Assembly: GCF_014534685.1 (NCBI RefSeq)
Contig: NZ_JACVVX010000002.1
Location: forward strand, 434,001 to 498,000
DNA: 64,000 bases
Direction of reading: 5' to 3'
DNA from: Oryzicola mucosus
Lineage (GTDB): Bacteria > Pseudomonadota > Alphaproteobacteria > Rhizobiales > Rhizobiaceae
Shown: piece by piece, positions 26,306-37,604 of the stretch
Layout of the letters: each line of letters starts with the position of its first letter
Numbering within the stretch: the stretch's first letter is position 1
Made by a program: the position numbers and the translations under genes
Notes under the pieces: model-generated
Database searches by the model: none
Told to the model about the DNA's origin: nothing
The model's input: only the letters and a program-made list of their open reading frames with translations

Positions 26306-26764
26306 ATGGACCGGTTTCTGTCAAACGCAGTCAACAGGATCGACGCCAAGGGGCGCGTTTCCGTGCCTGCGCATTTCAGGACGGTGGTTCAGAAGCGCGG
26401 CTATTCGGAACTGTACGCGCTGCGGGCGCTGGAAGTGCCGGCGCTGGATGTCGGCGGACCGGATCTTCTCGACCGCTACGAGCAGCGCATCGCGCAGGAG
26501 GATCCGCTTCTGGGGCTTGCGGACGAAATCTCCTTCTTTTGCCATGGCGACGGCAGCTTCCTGAAAGTCGATCAGGATGGCCGAATCACCATGACCGATT
26601 TTTTGCGGGAGCACACCGGCATCACGACGGAAGTGGCGTTCGTGGGCCGTGGGCATTTCTTTCAGATGTGGGAGCCGGAACGTCTGCGCGCCCATGGCGC
26701 TGCGGTGCGCGCGCGGCTGTTGAAGCTTCGGCAGGGGACGAAGCCTGGGGAGGTACCGGAATGA
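26306..26764 (+). CDS. mraZ: Transcriptional regulator MraZ
   Basis: A 152-residue AbrB-like double-psi barrel protein made of two MraZ domains. The start [21 protein letters not shown] holds the first DxKGR motif; the second repeat is [16 protein letters not shown] (about 92-107), where the usual DxxGR is kept. In E. coli it represses the dcw operon through TGGG repeats. AAAGGA lies just ahead of the ATG at 26306; an ATG at 26282 would add eight residues. The stop overlaps rsmH (ATGA). Confidence 0.95.
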   Translation: MDRFLSNAVNRIDAKGRVSVPAHFRTVVQKRGYSELYALRALEVPALDVGGPDLLDRYEQRIAQEDPLLGLADEISFFCHGDGSFLKVDQDGRITMTDFLREHTGITTEVAFVGRGHFFQMWEPERLRAHGAAVRARLLKLRQGTKPGEVPE

Positions 26765-27777
26765 TGGCTGGCGACAGCGACCGACCAGTCGTCGTTGGCG
26801 ACGAAACCCGCCACATTCCGGTTCTCCTTGGCGAAGTTCTTGAAGCGCTGCGGCCTTCCGAGGGCGAGACCATCGTCGACGGCACCTTCGGCGCAGGCGG
26901 CTATACCAGGTCCATTTTGGCAGCCGGCGCATCGGTGGTCGGTTTCGACCGCGACCCCGATGCGATTGCCGCGGGCCGGGATATGGAAGCTGCGTCGAAC
27001 GGGCGCCTCAAGCTGGTTCATGCAGCCTTTTCCGACCTGGCAAGCCATGTCTCGGAGGTCGACGGCGTCGTGCTCGACATCGGCGTCTCGTCCATGCAGA
27101 TCGACCAGGCGGAGCGCGGTTTTTCCTTTCGTTTCGACGGTCCGCTCGACATGCGCATGGCGCAGACCGGGCCGAGCGCCGCCGATGTCGTCAACACGTT
27201 CAAATCCACCGATCTGACACGCATCTTCGGCCTTCTGGGCGAGGAACGCCATGCCGGCCGCATCGCTCGCATGATCGAGAAGCGGCGCGAGAAGCGTCCG
27301 TTCGAGCGCACGCTGGAGCTTGCCGACGCCATCGAAACGCATGTCGGCCGCAACCCCAAGGACCGCATCCATCCGGCGACGCGTGTGTTTCAGGCGCTGC
27401 GCATCTTCGTCAACGACGAACTCGGCCAGCTCGCGCACGCGCTGTTTGCGGCGGAGCAGGTCTTGAAGCCCGGCGGCAGGCTGGTGGTGGTCACGTTCCA
27501 TTCGCTCGAGGATCGCATCGTCAAGCGCTTCATCGCCGACCGTTCGACCAATCCGGCGGGCTCCCGCCATCTTCCGCAGGTTCGCTCGAAGGACATTACC
27601 TTCGATAGGGATGGCGGTGCGGTCGAGCCGAGCGAAGCGGAAACGGCTATCAACCCACGCGCCCGCTCGGCCAAGCTGCGCGCGGCGGTCCGCACCGATG
27701 CTCCGGCACGGGCGGCGGATTTTTCCTTGTTCGGATTTCCAAGGCTTCCCGAGATCCTTTCAGCGGGAGAGAGGTGA
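26761..27777 (+). CDS. rsmH: 16S rRNA (cytosine(1402)-N(4))-methyltransferase
   Basis: A 338-residue SAM methyltransferase that N4-methylates C1402 of 16S rRNA. Family marks are [14 protein letters not shown] (17-30), [12 protein letters not shown] (motif I), [20 protein letters not shown] and the C-terminal [17 protein letters not shown] lies 7 bases ahead of the ATG at 26761, which overlaps the mraZ stop; ATG 26764 is a minor alternative. It is the second gene of the dcw cluster. Confidence 0.96.
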   Translation: MMAGDSDRPVVVGDETRHIPVLLGEVLEALRPSEGETIVDGTFGAGGYTRSILAAGASVVGFDRDPDAIAAGRDMEAASNGRLKLVHAAFSDLASHVSEVDGVVLDIGVSSMQIDQAERGFSFRFDGPLDMRMAQTGPSAADVVNTFKSTDLTRIFGLLGEERHAGRIARMIEKRREKRPFERTLELADAIETHVGRNPKDRIHPATRVFQALRIFVNDELGQLAHALFAAEQVLKPGGRLVVVTFHSLEDRIVKRFIADRSTNPAGSRHLPQVRSKDITFDRDGGAVEPSEAETAINPRARSAKLRAAVRTDAPARAADFSLFGFPRLPEILSAGER

Positions 27778-27780
27778 GAC

Positions 27781-28155
27781 GTGTTTCGCACGACCGACAT
27801 AGTATTGATTGCGGTTATGGTCTCGGCGGCAGCCTTTACCTACAAGACCAAGCACGAGGCGGAAAACCGTCTCGACACCATCCGTAAAATCCAGGCGCAA
27901 ATTCGCTATGAGGAGGACACGATCGACCTTCTCAACGCGGACTGGAGCCTGCTTACACAGCCGGCCCGCCTGCAAAAGCTGACCGAAACCTTTCAGGAAG
28001 ACCTCAAGCTGCAGGTGACACAGCCGCAGCAGATCGTCGGCTTCGGCGACATACCCGAAAAGCCCGTCGAACTGCCGGAAGTCAGCGACGAGAAGGTGGT
28101 CAGCAACGGTCGCCAGACCAAGGACAAGGTCGTCACCGGGAGCATTGCACGATGA
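27781..28155 (+). CDS. ftsL: Cell division protein FtsL
   Basis: A 124-residue bitopic membrane protein in the FtsL position. The N-terminal helix (about 5-20, TTDIVLIAVMVSAAAFTY) is followed by a charged coiled-coil segment (KHEAENRLDTIRKIQAQIRYEEDTIDLL, in parts to about residue 60), as in FtsL proteins that join FtsQ and FtsB. The start codon is GTG. Sequence similarity to enterobacterial FtsL is weak; position and architecture decide the call. It overlaps ftsI by 4 bases. Confidence 0.88.
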   Translation: MFRTTDIVLIAVMVSAAAFTYKTKHEAENRLDTIRKIQAQIRYEEDTIDLLNADWSLLTQPARLQKLTETFQEDLKLQVTQPQQIVGFGDIPEKPVELPEVSDEKVVSNGRQTKDKVVTGSIAR

Positions 28156-29867
28156 TCGGCTTGAAGCGGTGGAAGAAGGCAAAGTCCGACGACGCTGAGG
28201 CGATCGTCATCAACGGCGCACGCAAGTCGACAGGAGGACGGACCAAGACCCGCGTGGTGATGACCATGGCGGTGTTCTTCGGCATTTACGCCACCATCGC
28301 CGGCCGCCTCGTTTTCTACGGATTGCAGAACCCCGATGAATCACGCGGACCCGCATCGCGCGTTACCGCCTCGCGTCCGGATATCGTGGATCGCAACGGC
28401 GAGGTGCTGGCCACCGACATCAAGACCTTTTCGTTGTTTGCCGAGCCGCGCCGCATCGTCGATGCCGACGAGGCGGTTGAAAAGCTGTCGACTGTGCTCA
28501 CCGATCTCGATGTCGAGCAGACCTATCACAAGCTGAAGAGCGGCACCGGTTTCGTCTGGCTCAAGCGCCAGCTGACGCCAAGGCAGCAAGCCGACATCAT
28601 GCAGCTCGGCCTGCCTGGCATCGGCTTCCGCACCGAAAAGCGGCGCTTCTATCCAGCTGGAGAGACGACGTCGCACATCGTCGGCCTGACCAATATCGAC
28701 AACAAGGGTATTTCCGGCCTCGAGAAATATATCGACGATCAGGGCCTTGCCGATCTCCAGGCCTCGGGATTGGCCATTGCGTCCGACCTCCAGCCTGTCC
28801 GGCTGTCGGTCGATCTGCGCGTGCAACACATCGTGCGCGACGAAATCGTCAACGCGATGCAGAAATACCATGCGATTGCCGCGGGCGCCGTCGTGCTCAA
28901 CGCCAAGACCGGGGAGGTCGTTGCCATGGCGTCGGTGCCCGACTTCGATCCGAACAACCCCTACAATGCACAGGACAAGGATCGGCTGAACCGGATGTCC
29001 GCCGGCGTCTACGAAATGGGTTCGACGATCAAGAGCTTCACCACCGCGATGGCGCTCGATTCGGGCAAGGTGAACATGAACAGCACCTTCGACGCCCGCC
29101 GGCCGATCACCATCGGCCGCCAGACGATCCGCGACTTCCATGGCAAGGGCCGGGTGCTGACCCTGCCGGAGGTGTTCATCTACTCGTCGAACATCGGTTC
29201 CGCCCGCGAGGCCGACGTCGTCGGCATCGACGGCCACCGCGAGTTCCTCAAGCGCATCGGCCTGCTCGACAGGATGAAGACCGAGCTGCCCGAGGTGGCA
29301 CGCCCGACTGAGCCACGCGTCTGGAAGAAGGTGCATTCGATCACCATCGCCTTCGGTCACGGCATGTCGACCACGCCGCTGCAGACGGCAGTGGGTGCGG
29401 CGGCGCTGATGAATGGCGGCAAGCTGTTCGAGCCGACCTTCCTTCCGCGCAGCCAGGCCGATGCGGACGCGCATTCCAGCCAGATCTTGAATCCGCAAAC
29501 CAGCATGGACATGCGCTATCTCTACAATCTGAACGCCACCGCGCCAGGCGGCTCCGGAAAGCGCGCTACCGTGCCGGGCTACCGCGTCGGCGGCAAGACC
29601 GGAACCGCGGAAAAGGTTGTCAACGGCCGCTACGCCAGCGACGTTCGCTTCAACGCTTTCCTGGCGGCGTTCCCGATGGACGATCCTCAATATGTCGTGC
29701 TGAGCATCATCGACGAACCGAAGCCGGAGAAGCCTGGACTTCCCGCGACGGCCGGCATGAATGCGGCGCCGATCGTGTCCAACATAATCCGCAGGGCAGC
29801 GCCCATGCTTGGCGTGCAGCCTGATTTCAGCCAAGAAACCGAAGCAAAGCTCGCATCCTATCAATGA
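28152..29867 (+). CDS. ftsI: Division-specific peptidoglycan D,D-transpeptidase FtsI (PBP3)
   Basis: A 571-residue class B penicillin-binding protein. A membrane anchor lies at about 35-58, then the pedestal domain begins ([17 protein letters not shown]). The transpeptidase domain has the Ser291 nucleophile in STIK (291-294), SSN at 345-347 and KTG at 482-484. It cross-links septal peptidoglycan with FtsW. The start overlaps ftsL (ATGA) and the stop lies about 50 bases ahead of the chosen murE start. Confidence 0.96.
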   Translation: MIGLKRWKKAKSDDAEAIVINGARKSTGGRTKTRVVMTMAVFFGIYATIAGRLVFYGLQNPDESRGPASRVTASRPDIVDRNGEVLATDIKTFSLFAEPRRIVDADEAVEKLSTVLTDLDVEQTYHKLKSGTGFVWLKRQLTPRQQADIMQLGLPGIGFRTEKRRFYPAGETTSHIVGLTNIDNKGISGLEKYIDDQGLADLQASGLAIASDLQPVRLSVDLRVQHIVRDEIVNAMQKYHAIAAGAVVLNAKTGEVVAMASVPDFDPNNPYNAQDKDRLNRMSAGVYEMGSTIKSFTTAMALDSGKVNMNSTFDARRPITIGRQTIRDFHGKGRVLTLPEVFIYSSNIGSAREADVVGIDGHREFLKRIGLLDRMKTELPEVARPTEPRVWKKVHSITIAFGHGMSTTPLQTAVGAAALMNGGKLFEPTFLPRSQADADAHSSQILNPQTSMDMRYLYNLNATAPGGSGKRATVPGYRVGGKTGTAEKVVNGRYASDVRFNAFLAAFPMDDPQYVVLSIIDEPKPEKPGLPATAGMNAAPIVSNIIRRAAPMLGVQPDFSQETEAKLASYQ

Positions 29868-29917
29868 TTCTCAGGCGCGCCGGGGATGGCGCGCCAACCC
29901 TCGACGAACGGACATCC

Positions 29918-31372
29918 ATGAAGTTCAGAGATTTAGCCGGAATTCTGCCTATGGAGGGATCGTCCCTCGACAACGAGGCGGTGAGCGGGGTCACCTCGGA
30001 TTCGAGGCAGGCCGCGCCCGGTTTCGTCTTTGTCGCCATTCCCGGCACCAAAGCCGACGGGGCCGCTTACGTGGCCGACGCGGTTGCGCGCGGGGCTGTC
30101 GCCGTGGTGGCCGACCGCAACGCGAAAATCTCTGCCGGTGCAGTCCCCGTCTTTACCGTCGACGAACCGCGTCAGGCGCTGTCGCGTCTCGCCGCCAGGT
30201 TCTATGCCCGCCAGCCTGAAACGATGGTCGCGGTGACAGGCACCAGCGGCAAGACCTCAGTCGCAGCTTTCACGCGCCAGATATGGGAACAAGCCGGTTT
30301 CGCAGCCGCCAGCATCGGCACCACTGGCGTCGTCGCCCCGGGCCGCAACGATTATGGCTCGCTGACCACGCCCGATCCCGTCGCGCTGCACCAGCTTCTG
30401 GCCGAACTCGCCGATGCCGGCGTTACCCACGCTTCGATGGAGGCCTCCAGCCACGGCCTCGACCAGCATCGCCTCGACGGCGTGCGCCTGGCTGCGGGCG
30501 GCTTCACCAATCTCGGTCGCGATCATATGGATTACCATCCCACGGTCGAGGACTATCATCGCGCCAAGCTGCGGCTGTTCGGCGAGCTGTTGCCAAAGGG
30601 CGCGCCCGCTGTGGTCTTCGCCGACGATCCATGGTCCGAGCCGACGATAAAGGCCGCAAGGGCGGCTGGGCTCGACGTGCTGACGGTTGGACGACACGGC
30701 GATTATCTCAGGCTCAAGCGCGTCGAGCATGAGCGGCACCGGCAGCGGGCGGAAATCGAGTTCGAAGGTATCATTCACGAGATCGACCTGCCGCTGGCCG
30801 GCGATTTCCAGATTTACAACGCACTGGTCGCCGCTGGCCTGGCGATTTCGACAGGTACGCCGGCGGCAAAGGCACTGACCGCGCTCGAAAAACTCAAGGG
30901 GGCTCCCGGTCGGCTCGATCTGGTCGGTACAACGCCCGCGGGCGCGCCAGTCTATGTCGACTATGCCCACAAGCCCGATGCGCTGGAGAACGTACTGACT
31001 TCCGTCCGGCCGTTCACCACCGGACGCGTCATCGTCGTCTTCGGCTGCGGCGGCGACCGTGACCGCGGCAAGCGACCGATCATGGGCGAAATCGCAACAC
31101 GGCTGGCCGATGTGGTTGTGGTGACAGACGACAATCCTCGCTCGGAAGTGCCGGAGTCCATCCGTTCGGCGATCCTTGCGGCTGCGCCCGGCGCGACCGA
31201 GATCGGCGACCGGCACGAGGCAATCGCCGAAGCCGTAAAGATGCTCCAGGGCGGCGATACCTTGATCATTGCCGGCAAAGGCCACGAGGAAGGCCAGACC
31301 ATCGGCGACCAGACGCTTCCCTTCTCGGATCATGCCGAGGTGCGCCGCGCTCTGCAGGAGTTGAGCGCATGA
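29918..31372 (+). CDS. murE: UDP-MurNAc-L-Ala-D-Glu:meso-diaminopimelate ligase
   Basis: A 484-residue Mur ligase that adds meso-DAP to the stem peptide. The ATP loop is GTSGKTS (108-114), the carbamoylated-Lys region follows HRLDG, and DNPR at 405-408 is the DAP-selecting motif (lysine enzymes differ here). The start [10 protein letters not shown] at 29918 fits the family; an in-frame ATG at 29864 would overlap ftsI but adds an unusual 18-residue extension. The stop overlaps murF by 4 bases. Confidence 0.95.
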   Translation: MKFRDLAGILPMEGSSLDNEAVSGVTSDSRQAAPGFVFVAIPGTKADGAAYVADAVARGAVAVVADRNAKISAGAVPVFTVDEPRQALSRLAARFYARQPETMVAVTGTSGKTSVAAFTRQIWEQAGFAAASIGTTGVVAPGRNDYGSLTTPDPVALHQLLAELADAGVTHASMEASSHGLDQHRLDGVRLAAGGFTNLGRDHMDYHPTVEDYHRAKLRLFGELLPKGAPAVVFADDPWSEPTIKAARAAGLDVLTVGRHGDYLRLKRVEHERHRQRAEIEFEGIIHEIDLPLAGDFQIYNALVAAGLAISTGTPAAKALTALEKLKGAPGRLDLVGTTPAGAPVYVDYAHKPDALENVLTSVRPFTTGRVIVVFGCGGDRDRGKRPIMGEIATRLADVVVVTDDNPRSEVPESIRSAILAAAPGATEIGDRHEAIAEAVKMLQGGDTLIIAGKGHEEGQTIGDQTLPFSDHAEVRRALQELSA

Positions 31373-32802
31373 GCTTTTTGTGGACCTCCGACGCCCTGGT
31401 GGCAGCCACCGGCGGCAGACCCTTCGGACAGATGCCGGACGGCATCACAGGCATTTCCATCGACAGCCGCTCGCTCAAGCCGGGCGAGGCCTTTTTCGCC
31501 ATCAAGGGCGACAAGATGGACGGGCACGACTATGCGACGGCTGCCATCAAGGCGGGGGCCGCGCTGCTTGTCGTGTCCGAAGGCAAGCTGCCGGCCATGG
31601 GGCGTCTGACCACGCCGATGATCGTGGTGCAGGATGTGCTGACGGCGCTGGAGAAGACGGGCAACGCAGCGCGTGCGCGCACCGATGCGCGCATCATTGC
31701 CGTCACCGGCTCGGCCGGCAAGACGAGCACCAAGGAAGCGCTGCGGTTTGCCCTGTCCTCTGTCGGCAAGGTGCATGCGTCGGACAAGTCGTTTAACAAC
31801 CATTGGGGCGTGCCGCTGACGCTGGCGCGCATGCCGCAAGATTGCGACTACGCAATCTTCGAGATCGGCATGAACCATCCCGGCGAAATCCAGCCGCTGG
31901 TGAAGATGGTCCGGCCGCATGTCGCGATCATCACGTTGATAGCCGCCGCCCATCTCGGTCATTTCCACAATCTCGACGAGATCGCCAAGGCGAAGGCCGA
32001 GATTTTCGAAGGTATCGAAAAAGGCGGCGCGGCGCTGCTGAACCGCGACGATACGCGCTGGAAGTTGCTCGACCGCATGGCCAAGGATGCCGGCGTGGAG
32101 AATGCGCCGACCTTCGGCGAAAACGCGCGCTCGACCTTCCGTCTGATGAAGGCAGAGCTGTATGCCGATCATTCGATGATCGTCGCCCGCATCGGCGGTC
32201 GCGAAATCGCCGCCCGCATCGGTGCACCCGGGCGCCACATCGTACAGAACGCGCTTGCCGTGCTCGGCGCCGCCCATCTCGTGGGCGCGGACGTGCCCAC
32301 CGTCGCGGTTGCTTTGTCGGGGCTGACGGCCGAACGCGGCCGCGGCCAGCGTCACATCCTCTATCATCCCGATGGTCCGTTCACCGTCATCGACGAAAGC
32401 TACAACGCCAACCCCGCTTCGATGAAAGCCGCCATCGACCTGCTTGACGCCACGCCAGTGTCAGGCGAGGGCCGACGCATCGCCGTTCTTGGCGACATGC
32501 TGGAACTCGGCGAGCATTCCGGCCGGCTGCATTCCGCACTCGGCGACTATGTCGGCTCGACCAATACCGACATGGTCATGATGGCGGGACCTGAAATCAA
32601 GGTCATGTCCGAAAACCTGCCGGACAAGATTTTCTCGATCTATCGCCCGACGGTAGACGAGTTGCAGCCGGTGCTGCTCGAAACCGTCCGTCCGGGCGAC
32701 GTCATCATGATCAAATCGTCGAACGGCATCGGGTTCTCCCGATTGGTCGACACGCTCGTTACATCATATCCGGTGCGCTCCAGGGCGGCCGACCGTACAT
32801 GA
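31369..32802 (+). CDS. murF: UDP-MurNAc-tripeptide:D-Ala-D-Ala ligase
   Basis: A 477-residue Mur ligase that adds D-Ala-D-Ala, completing UDP-MurNAc-pentapeptide in the cytoplasm. The ATP loop is in [12 protein letters not shown] (about 107-118), with the [10 protein letters not shown] and [10 protein letters not shown] segments and [13 protein letters not shown] typical of MurF. It overlaps murE by 4 bases and is followed after 22 bases by mraY. Confidence 0.95.
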   Translation: MSFLWTSDALVAATGGRPFGQMPDGITGISIDSRSLKPGEAFFAIKGDKMDGHDYATAAIKAGAALLVVSEGKLPAMGRLTTPMIVVQDVLTALEKTGNAARARTDARIIAVTGSAGKTSTKEALRFALSSVGKVHASDKSFNNHWGVPLTLARMPQDCDYAIFEIGMNHPGEIQPLVKMVRPHVAIITLIAAAHLGHFHNLDEIAKAKAEIFEGIEKGGAALLNRDDTRWKLLDRMAKDAGVENAPTFGENARSTFRLMKAELYADHSMIVARIGGREIAARIGAPGRHIVQNALAVLGAAHLVGADVPTVAVALSGLTAERGRGQRHILYHPDGPFTVIDESYNANPASMKAAIDLLDATPVSGEGRRIAVLGDMLELGEHSGRLHSALGDYVGSTNTDMVMMAGPEIKVMSENLPDKIFSIYRPTVDELQPVLLETVRPGDVIMIKSSNGIGFSRLVDTLVTSYPVRSRAADRT

Positions 32803-32824
32803 ACAGTCTGGGGACACCGATCGC

Positions 32825-33907
32825 ATGCTAACCTTTCTCGTTGCGTTCGCGGATCAGTTCGCCGCACTGAATGTCTTCCGCTACATCACCTTCCGTACCG
32901 GTGGCGCGCTGATCACCTCAGCGCTGATCGTCTTCATTTTCGGACCGGCGATCATCAACTCGCTTCGCGTGAGACAGGGCAAGGGCCAGCCGATCCGCGC
33001 CGACGGACCGCAGACCCACTTCAAGAAGGCCGGTACGCCGACAATGGGCGGCCTGATGATCCTGTGCGGCATCATCGGTTCCTCGCTGCTCTGGGCGAAC
33101 ATCACCAGCATTTATGTCTGGGTCGTGCTTCTCGTCACGGTTGGCTTCGGCGCGATCGGTTTTTATGACGATTATCTCAAGGTCACCAAGCAGTCGCATA
33201 TGGGCTTTTCGGGCAAGGCGCGCCTGGGGATCGAGTTCCTGATCGCCGGTATTGCCGCTATCTTCATCATGCAGGCCGGCCAGACCAACTTCTCGTCTTC
33301 GCTGACCTTCCCCTTCATCAAGGATCTGGTGATCAATCTCGGCTGGTTCTTCATTCCCTTCGCCTGTGTCGTCATCGTTGGCGCCGGCAATGCGGTGAAC
33401 CTGACGGACGGGCTCGACGGGCTCGCCATCGTTCCGATCATGATCGCGGCCGCCACCTTCGGCATGATCGCCTATCTCTCGGGCAACGCGGTGTTCGCCG
33501 AGTATCTGCAGATCCATTTCGTGCCCGGCACCGGCGAACTGGCCGTGGTGCTCGGTGCGGTCATCGGCGCCGGCCTCGGGTTCCTCTGGTTCAACGCACC
33601 GCCGGCCGCGATCTTCATGGGCGACACGGGCTCGCTGGCGCTGGGCGGCCTGATCGGCACTGTGGCGGTGGCTACCAAGCATGAGATCGTGCTGGCAATC
33701 GTCGGCGGCCTGTTCGTCATGGAGGCGCTCTCGGTCATCATCCAGGTCGGCTACTTCAAAATGACCGGCAAGCGCGTGTTCCTGATGGCGCCGATCCATC
33801 ACCATTTCGAAAAGCTCGGCTGGACCGAAAGCCAGGTGGTGATCCGGTTCTGGATCGTCGCCGTCATCCTGGCTCTCGTCGGCCTTTCCAGCCTCAAGCT
33901 GCGCTGA
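32825..33907 (+). CDS. mraY: Phospho-N-acetylmuramoyl-pentapeptide transferase
   Basis: A 360-residue inner-membrane enzyme with about ten helices that transfers phospho-MurNAc-pentapeptide to undecaprenyl phosphate, making lipid I. Family motifs are present: [11 protein letters not shown] (about 76-86), the acidic FYDDYLK (DD pair), [10 protein letters not shown], and the cytoplasmic [12 protein letters not shown] near 320. The start is ATG 32825; murD follows after 7 bases. Confidence 0.97.
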   Translation: MLTFLVAFADQFAALNVFRYITFRTGGALITSALIVFIFGPAIINSLRVRQGKGQPIRADGPQTHFKKAGTPTMGGLMILCGIIGSSLLWANITSIYVWVVLLVTVGFGAIGFYDDYLKVTKQSHMGFSGKARLGIEFLIAGIAAIFIMQAGQTNFSSSLTFPFIKDLVINLGWFFIPFACVVIVGAGNAVNLTDGLDGLAIVPIMIAAATFGMIAYLSGNAVFAEYLQIHFVPGTGELAVVLGAVIGAGLGFLWFNAPPAAIFMGDTGSLALGGLIGTVAVATKHEIVLAIVGGLFVMEALSVIIQVGYFKMTGKRVFLMAPIHHHFEKLGWTESQVVIRFWIVAVILALVGLSSLKLR

Positions 33908-33914
33908 GGCTACG

Positions 33915-35315
33915 ATGATCCCAGCCACCACATTCTCCGGCAAGAAGGTCGCCCTTTTCGGCCTCGGCGGATCGGGCATTGCGACAGCACTTTCGCTGCT
34001 GCAGGGTGGCGCTGCGGTCATCGCGTGGGACGACAATCCCGAAAGCGTTGCCAAGGCCGAGGCGCAGGGTATTATGACCGGCGATCTGCGCAGCGCGGAT
34101 TGGGCAGGCATTTCCTCTTTCGTGCTGTCGCCGGGCGTGCCGCTGACCCACCCCAAGCCGCATTGGACGGTGGAACTCGCGCGGGGCGCGGGCGTCGAGA
34201 TCATCGGCGATGTCGAGCTGTTCGCACGCGAACGGATCGCGCATGCGCCGGGTTCACCCTTCATTGCCATCACCGGCACCAACGGCAAGTCGACGACGAC
34301 GGCCCTGATCGCCCACATCCTCAAGACAGCGGGCCGCGACACCCAGATGGGCGGCAATATCGGCCGGGCGGTGATGACGCTGGATTCGCCGACCTCGAAG
34401 CGGCATTACGTGGTCGAATGCTCATCCTACCAGATCGACCTCGCGCCTTCGATCAATCCGACAGCCGGCATCCTGCTCAACCTGACGCCGGACCATCTCG
34501 ACCGCCACGGCACGATGCAGCACTACGCCGCCGTCAAGGAGCGTCTGGTCGCCGGCAGCGATACGGCGATCATCGGCGTGGACGATGCCTATTGCGCGCA
34601 GATTGCCGACCGTCTGGAGCGGGCGGGCCGAGATGTCGTGCGCATTTCCAAGCGCCTGCCGCTGACCGATGGTTATTTCGCGGATGGCACCCGGCTGATG
34701 AAGGCGTCGGCTGGCCGGTATACCGAAGTCGCGTCGCTCGAAGGCATCGGCTCCCTGCGCGGCCAGCACAATGCGCAGAACGCACTCGCGGCCATCGTCG
34801 CCTGCCTGAAGGCCGGACTGCGGCTGCCCGAAATCCGCGCCGGGCTTGAAAGCTTCCCGGGCCTTGCCCACCGCATGGAGCAGGTCGGGCGCAAGGATCA
34901 CGTGCTCTTCGTCAACGATTCCAAGGCCACCAATGCGGATGCGGCTGCGCCGGCATTGTCGAGTTTCCCGCGAATCTACTGGATCGCCGGTGGCCTGCCA
35001 AAGGAAGGCGGCATCGAATCTCTGCGCGGTTTCTTCCCGCGCATCGCCCGTGCCTATCTGATCGGTGAGGCGGCACCCGCCTTTTCGGCAACGCTGGGCG
35101 AGGCAGCACCTTACGAGATTTCCGGAACGCTGGCTGCGGCTGTCGAACATGCGGCTCGCGATTCGGCTGCCGATCCAGCCGGCGAGGCGGTGGTTCTGCT
35201 GTCACCCGCCTGCGCCAGTTTCGACCAGTTCAAGAACTTCGAAATCCGCGGCGAAGCCTTCAGGCAAGCTGTGGCTGCTATTGATGGGGTGAAATCCATC
35301 GGAGGGACACGATAA
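33915..35315 (+). CDS. murD: UDP-MurNAc-L-alanine:D-glutamate ligase
   Basis: A 466-residue Mur ligase that adds D-Glu. An N-terminal Rossmann region ([17 protein letters not shown]) binds UDP, the ATP loop is [14 protein letters not shown] (about 118-131), and ECSSYQIDL and TPDHLDRHG follow in MurD order; [10 protein letters not shown] and [11 protein letters not shown] mark the C-terminal domain. The stop TAA shares its last base with the ftsW ATG (TAATG), indicating coupled translation. Confidence 0.96.
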   Translation: MIPATTFSGKKVALFGLGGSGIATALSLLQGGAAVIAWDDNPESVAKAEAQGIMTGDLRSADWAGISSFVLSPGVPLTHPKPHWTVELARGAGVEIIGDVELFARERIAHAPGSPFIAITGTNGKSTTTALIAHILKTAGRDTQMGGNIGRAVMTLDSPTSKRHYVVECSSYQIDLAPSINPTAGILLNLTPDHLDRHGTMQHYAAVKERLVAGSDTAIIGVDDAYCAQIADRLERAGRDVVRISKRLPLTDGYFADGTRLMKASAGRYTEVASLEGIGSLRGQHNAQNALAAIVACLKAGLRLPEIRAGLESFPGLAHRMEQVGRKDHVLFVNDSKATNADAAAPALSSFPRIYWIAGGLPKEGGIESLRGFFPRIARAYLIGEAAPAFSATLGEAAPYEISGTLAAAVEHAARDSAADPAGEAVVLLSPACASFDQFKNFEIRGEAFRQAVAAIDGVKSIGGTR

Positions 35316-36478
35316 TGGCCGCGACAAGCCGTCTCGATACCAGTCCAGTCGCCGTCTGGTGGCGGACTGTCGACCGTTGGTTCCTCGCGGCATTCCTGTC
35401 GCTGATGGGGCTCGGCATCGTGCTGTCCTTCGCCGCCAGTCCGGCGGTGGCCGAGCGCATCGGCCTCGACAGCTTCCATTTCGCCACCCGTCAGATCATC
35501 TTCACGCTTCCCGCACTTGGCGTGATGCTTTTGGTGTCGTTCCTGAAGCCGCGCCAGATTCGCCGTCTGGCGCTGTTCATGCTGATCGCGATGCTGATTT
35601 GCATGGTCGCCGTGCTGTTTCTGGGCGTCGAGGTCAAGGGCGCGCGACGCTGGCTGTCTTTCGCCGGCGTGTCGATCCAGCCCTCGGAATTTCTCAAACC
35701 GGCCTTCGTCGTCATGTGCGCATGGCTGTTTGCTGAGCATAAGCGTCAGCCGGATATTCCCGGCAACTTCTTTGCCGTCGGCCTGCTGATCGTCGTGGTG
35801 ACGCTGCTGGTCGCACAGCCCGACATGGGCCAGACGATTCTGGTTCTCGGCACCTGGGGCATCATGTTCTTCATGGCCGGATTGCCATGGTTCTGGATTG
35901 CGCTGTTGGGCGGCCTTGGCGTCGGCGGCGGCTTCGTCGCCTATGAGATGTTCGACCACGTCCGCGGCCGCATCGACCGCTTCCTGACGGGCGAGGGCGA
36001 TACGTTTCAGGTCGACATGGGTCGCGATGCGCTGATCAATGGCGGCTGGTTCGGCGTCGGTCCGGGCGAGGGCACGGTCAAGCGCGTCATTCCCGATAGC
36101 CATGCCGACTTTGTCTTCGCGGTTGCGGGCGAGGAATTCGGGCTGTTCCTCTGCTTCGTCATCATGGTTCTGTTCGCCTTCATCGTGCTGCGCGGCCTGA
36201 GCATCGCGCTGAAGGAGCATGACGATTTCACCCGCTATGCGGTGGGCGGACTGGTCGTGGTCTTTGGCCTTCAGTCGGTCATCAACATGTGTGTGAACCT
36301 TCAGCTGATGCCTGCCAAGGGCATGACGCTGCCCTTCATCTCCTATGGCGGCTCCTCGCTCATCGCCATCGCCATCTCGATGGGCATGGTGTTGTCGCTG
36401 ACCCGCAAAAAGCCGGAGAAGCGCCGTCAGATGGGCCTCGGCGCCAGCGTGCCTCCGCACAGCGTACCGGCAGAATAA
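35315..36478 (+). CDS. ftsW: Septal peptidoglycan glycosyltransferase FtsW (SEDS)
   Basis: A 387-residue SEDS-family membrane protein with about ten helices that polymerises lipid II together with FtsI. Visible marks are GARRWL (near 110), the PSEFLKPAFV motif, AQPDMGQT, the large periplasmic loop with the PDSHADFVFAVAGEEFG motif (catalytic Asp), and PFISYGGSS near the end. The C-terminal tail is cytoplasmic and basic (RKKPEKRRQ). One base separates it from the murG start. Confidence 0.96.
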   Translation: MAATSRLDTSPVAVWWRTVDRWFLAAFLSLMGLGIVLSFAASPAVAERIGLDSFHFATRQIIFTLPALGVMLLVSFLKPRQIRRLALFMLIAMLICMVAVLFLGVEVKGARRWLSFAGVSIQPSEFLKPAFVVMCAWLFAEHKRQPDIPGNFFAVGLLIVVVTLLVAQPDMGQTILVLGTWGIMFFMAGLPWFWIALLGGLGVGGGFVAYEMFDHVRGRIDRFLTGEGDTFQVDMGRDALINGGWFGVGPGEGTVKRVIPDSHADFVFAVAGEEFGLFLCFVIMVLFAFIVLRGLSIALKEHDDFTRYAVGGLVVVFGLQSVINMCVNLQLMPAKGMTLPFISYGGSSLIAIAISMGMVLSLTRKKPEKRRQMGLGASVPPHSVPAE

Positions 36479-36479
36479 G

Positions 36480-37604
36480 ATGAGCAAGGGGGTCGTTCTG
36501 CTGTCCGCCGGAGGAACCGGCGGCCATCTTTTTCCTGCCGAGGCACTTGCCCATGAACTGGCCGCTCGCGGCTGGGAGGTGCATCTTGCTACAGACGCAC
36601 GCGCCAACCGGTTCGCCGGCCATTTCCCGGCAAAAGCCGTCCATCCCATTGCTTCAGCGACGTTCGGCTCGAAGAATCCCATCGCGCTGATGCGATCCTT
36701 CTGGACGATCTGGAAGGGCGTGCGGCAGGCAACCGCCTTGCTGGCCAGGATCAAGCCGGTGGTGGTCGTGGGATTCGGCGGTTATCCGACGCTGCCGCCG
36801 CTCTATGCCGCGACGCGACGCGGCGTGCCCGCCATGGTGCACGAGCAGAACGCCGTGATGGGCCGTGCCAACAAGGCGCTTGCGGCGCGCGTTTCGGCCA
36901 TTGCGGGAGGGTTTCTCAGGCCGAGCGGCACCTATGCGGACAAGATCGTTCAGGTCGGAAATCCGGTCCGGCCGGCTGTTCTGGCTCTGCAAGGCGCTGC
37001 TTTTGAAGCGCCTAAAGAGCACGACGCCATCAAGCTTCTCGTTTTCGGTGGCAGCCAGGGGGCGCGCTTCTTTTCGGAGATGGTTCCCGAAGCAATCGCC
37101 AAGCTGCCCGACGCTGTGAAAAAACGTCTGCGCGTCACCCAGCAGGCGCGCGCTGAGGACGAGACGAGGGTCAATGCGCGCTATACCGAGCTAGGTGTTT
37201 CCGCCGAAGTGGCGCCCTTCTTCTCCAACCTGCCGAACAAGATGGCCGACGCCCATCTCGTTCTCTCGCGGGCGGGGGCGTCGACGGTGCTGGAACTTTC
37301 CGTCATAGGCCGCCCGTCGATCCTCGTGCCGTTGCCGCACGCCCTGGATGACGACCAGGGTCACAACGCCCAGCTTCTGGTCGATGCAGGCGCGGCGTTG
37401 CTGAGGCGGCAACCCACCATTGATGCCGACAGCTTGGCCGGCGACATCATGTCGTTGATCGGCGAGCCTAATGGGCTTGCCAGGATGGCAGCCTCCGCAC
37501 GCGGCGTCGCGCAAACCAACGCGACACAGTTGCTCGCCGACCTCACCGAGGCTATTGCGTCCGGCAAAACGATAACGGAATTCAAGGAAGGAATGCGCCC
37601 ATGA
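36480..37604 (+). CDS. murG: UDP-GlcNAc:lipid I N-acetylglucosaminyltransferase MurG
   Basis: A 374-residue GT-B enzyme, peripheral on the inner membrane, that converts lipid I to lipid II. The N-terminal loop [11 protein letters not shown] (10-20) binds the acceptor phosphate, GFGGYPT and [12 protein letters not shown] follow, and the C-terminal domain has [10 protein letters not shown] and [23 protein letters not shown] (split near 260-283), the UDP-GlcNAc site. The stop overlaps the murC start by 4 bases. Confidence 0.96.
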   Translation: MSKGVVLLSAGGTGGHLFPAEALAHELAARGWEVHLATDARANRFAGHFPAKAVHPIASATFGSKNPIALMRSFWTIWKGVRQATALLARIKPVVVVGFGGYPTLPPLYAATRRGVPAMVHEQNAVMGRANKALAARVSAIAGGFLRPSGTYADKIVQVGNPVRPAVLALQGAAFEAPKEHDAIKLLVFGGSQGARFFSEMVPEAIAKLPDAVKKRLRVTQQARAEDETRVNARYTELGVSAEVAPFFSNLPNKMADAHLVLSRAGASTVLELSVIGRPSILVPLPHALDDDQGHNAQLLVDAGAALLRRQPTIDADSLAGDIMSLIGEPNGLARMAASARGVAQTNATQLLADLTEAIASGKTITEFKEGMRP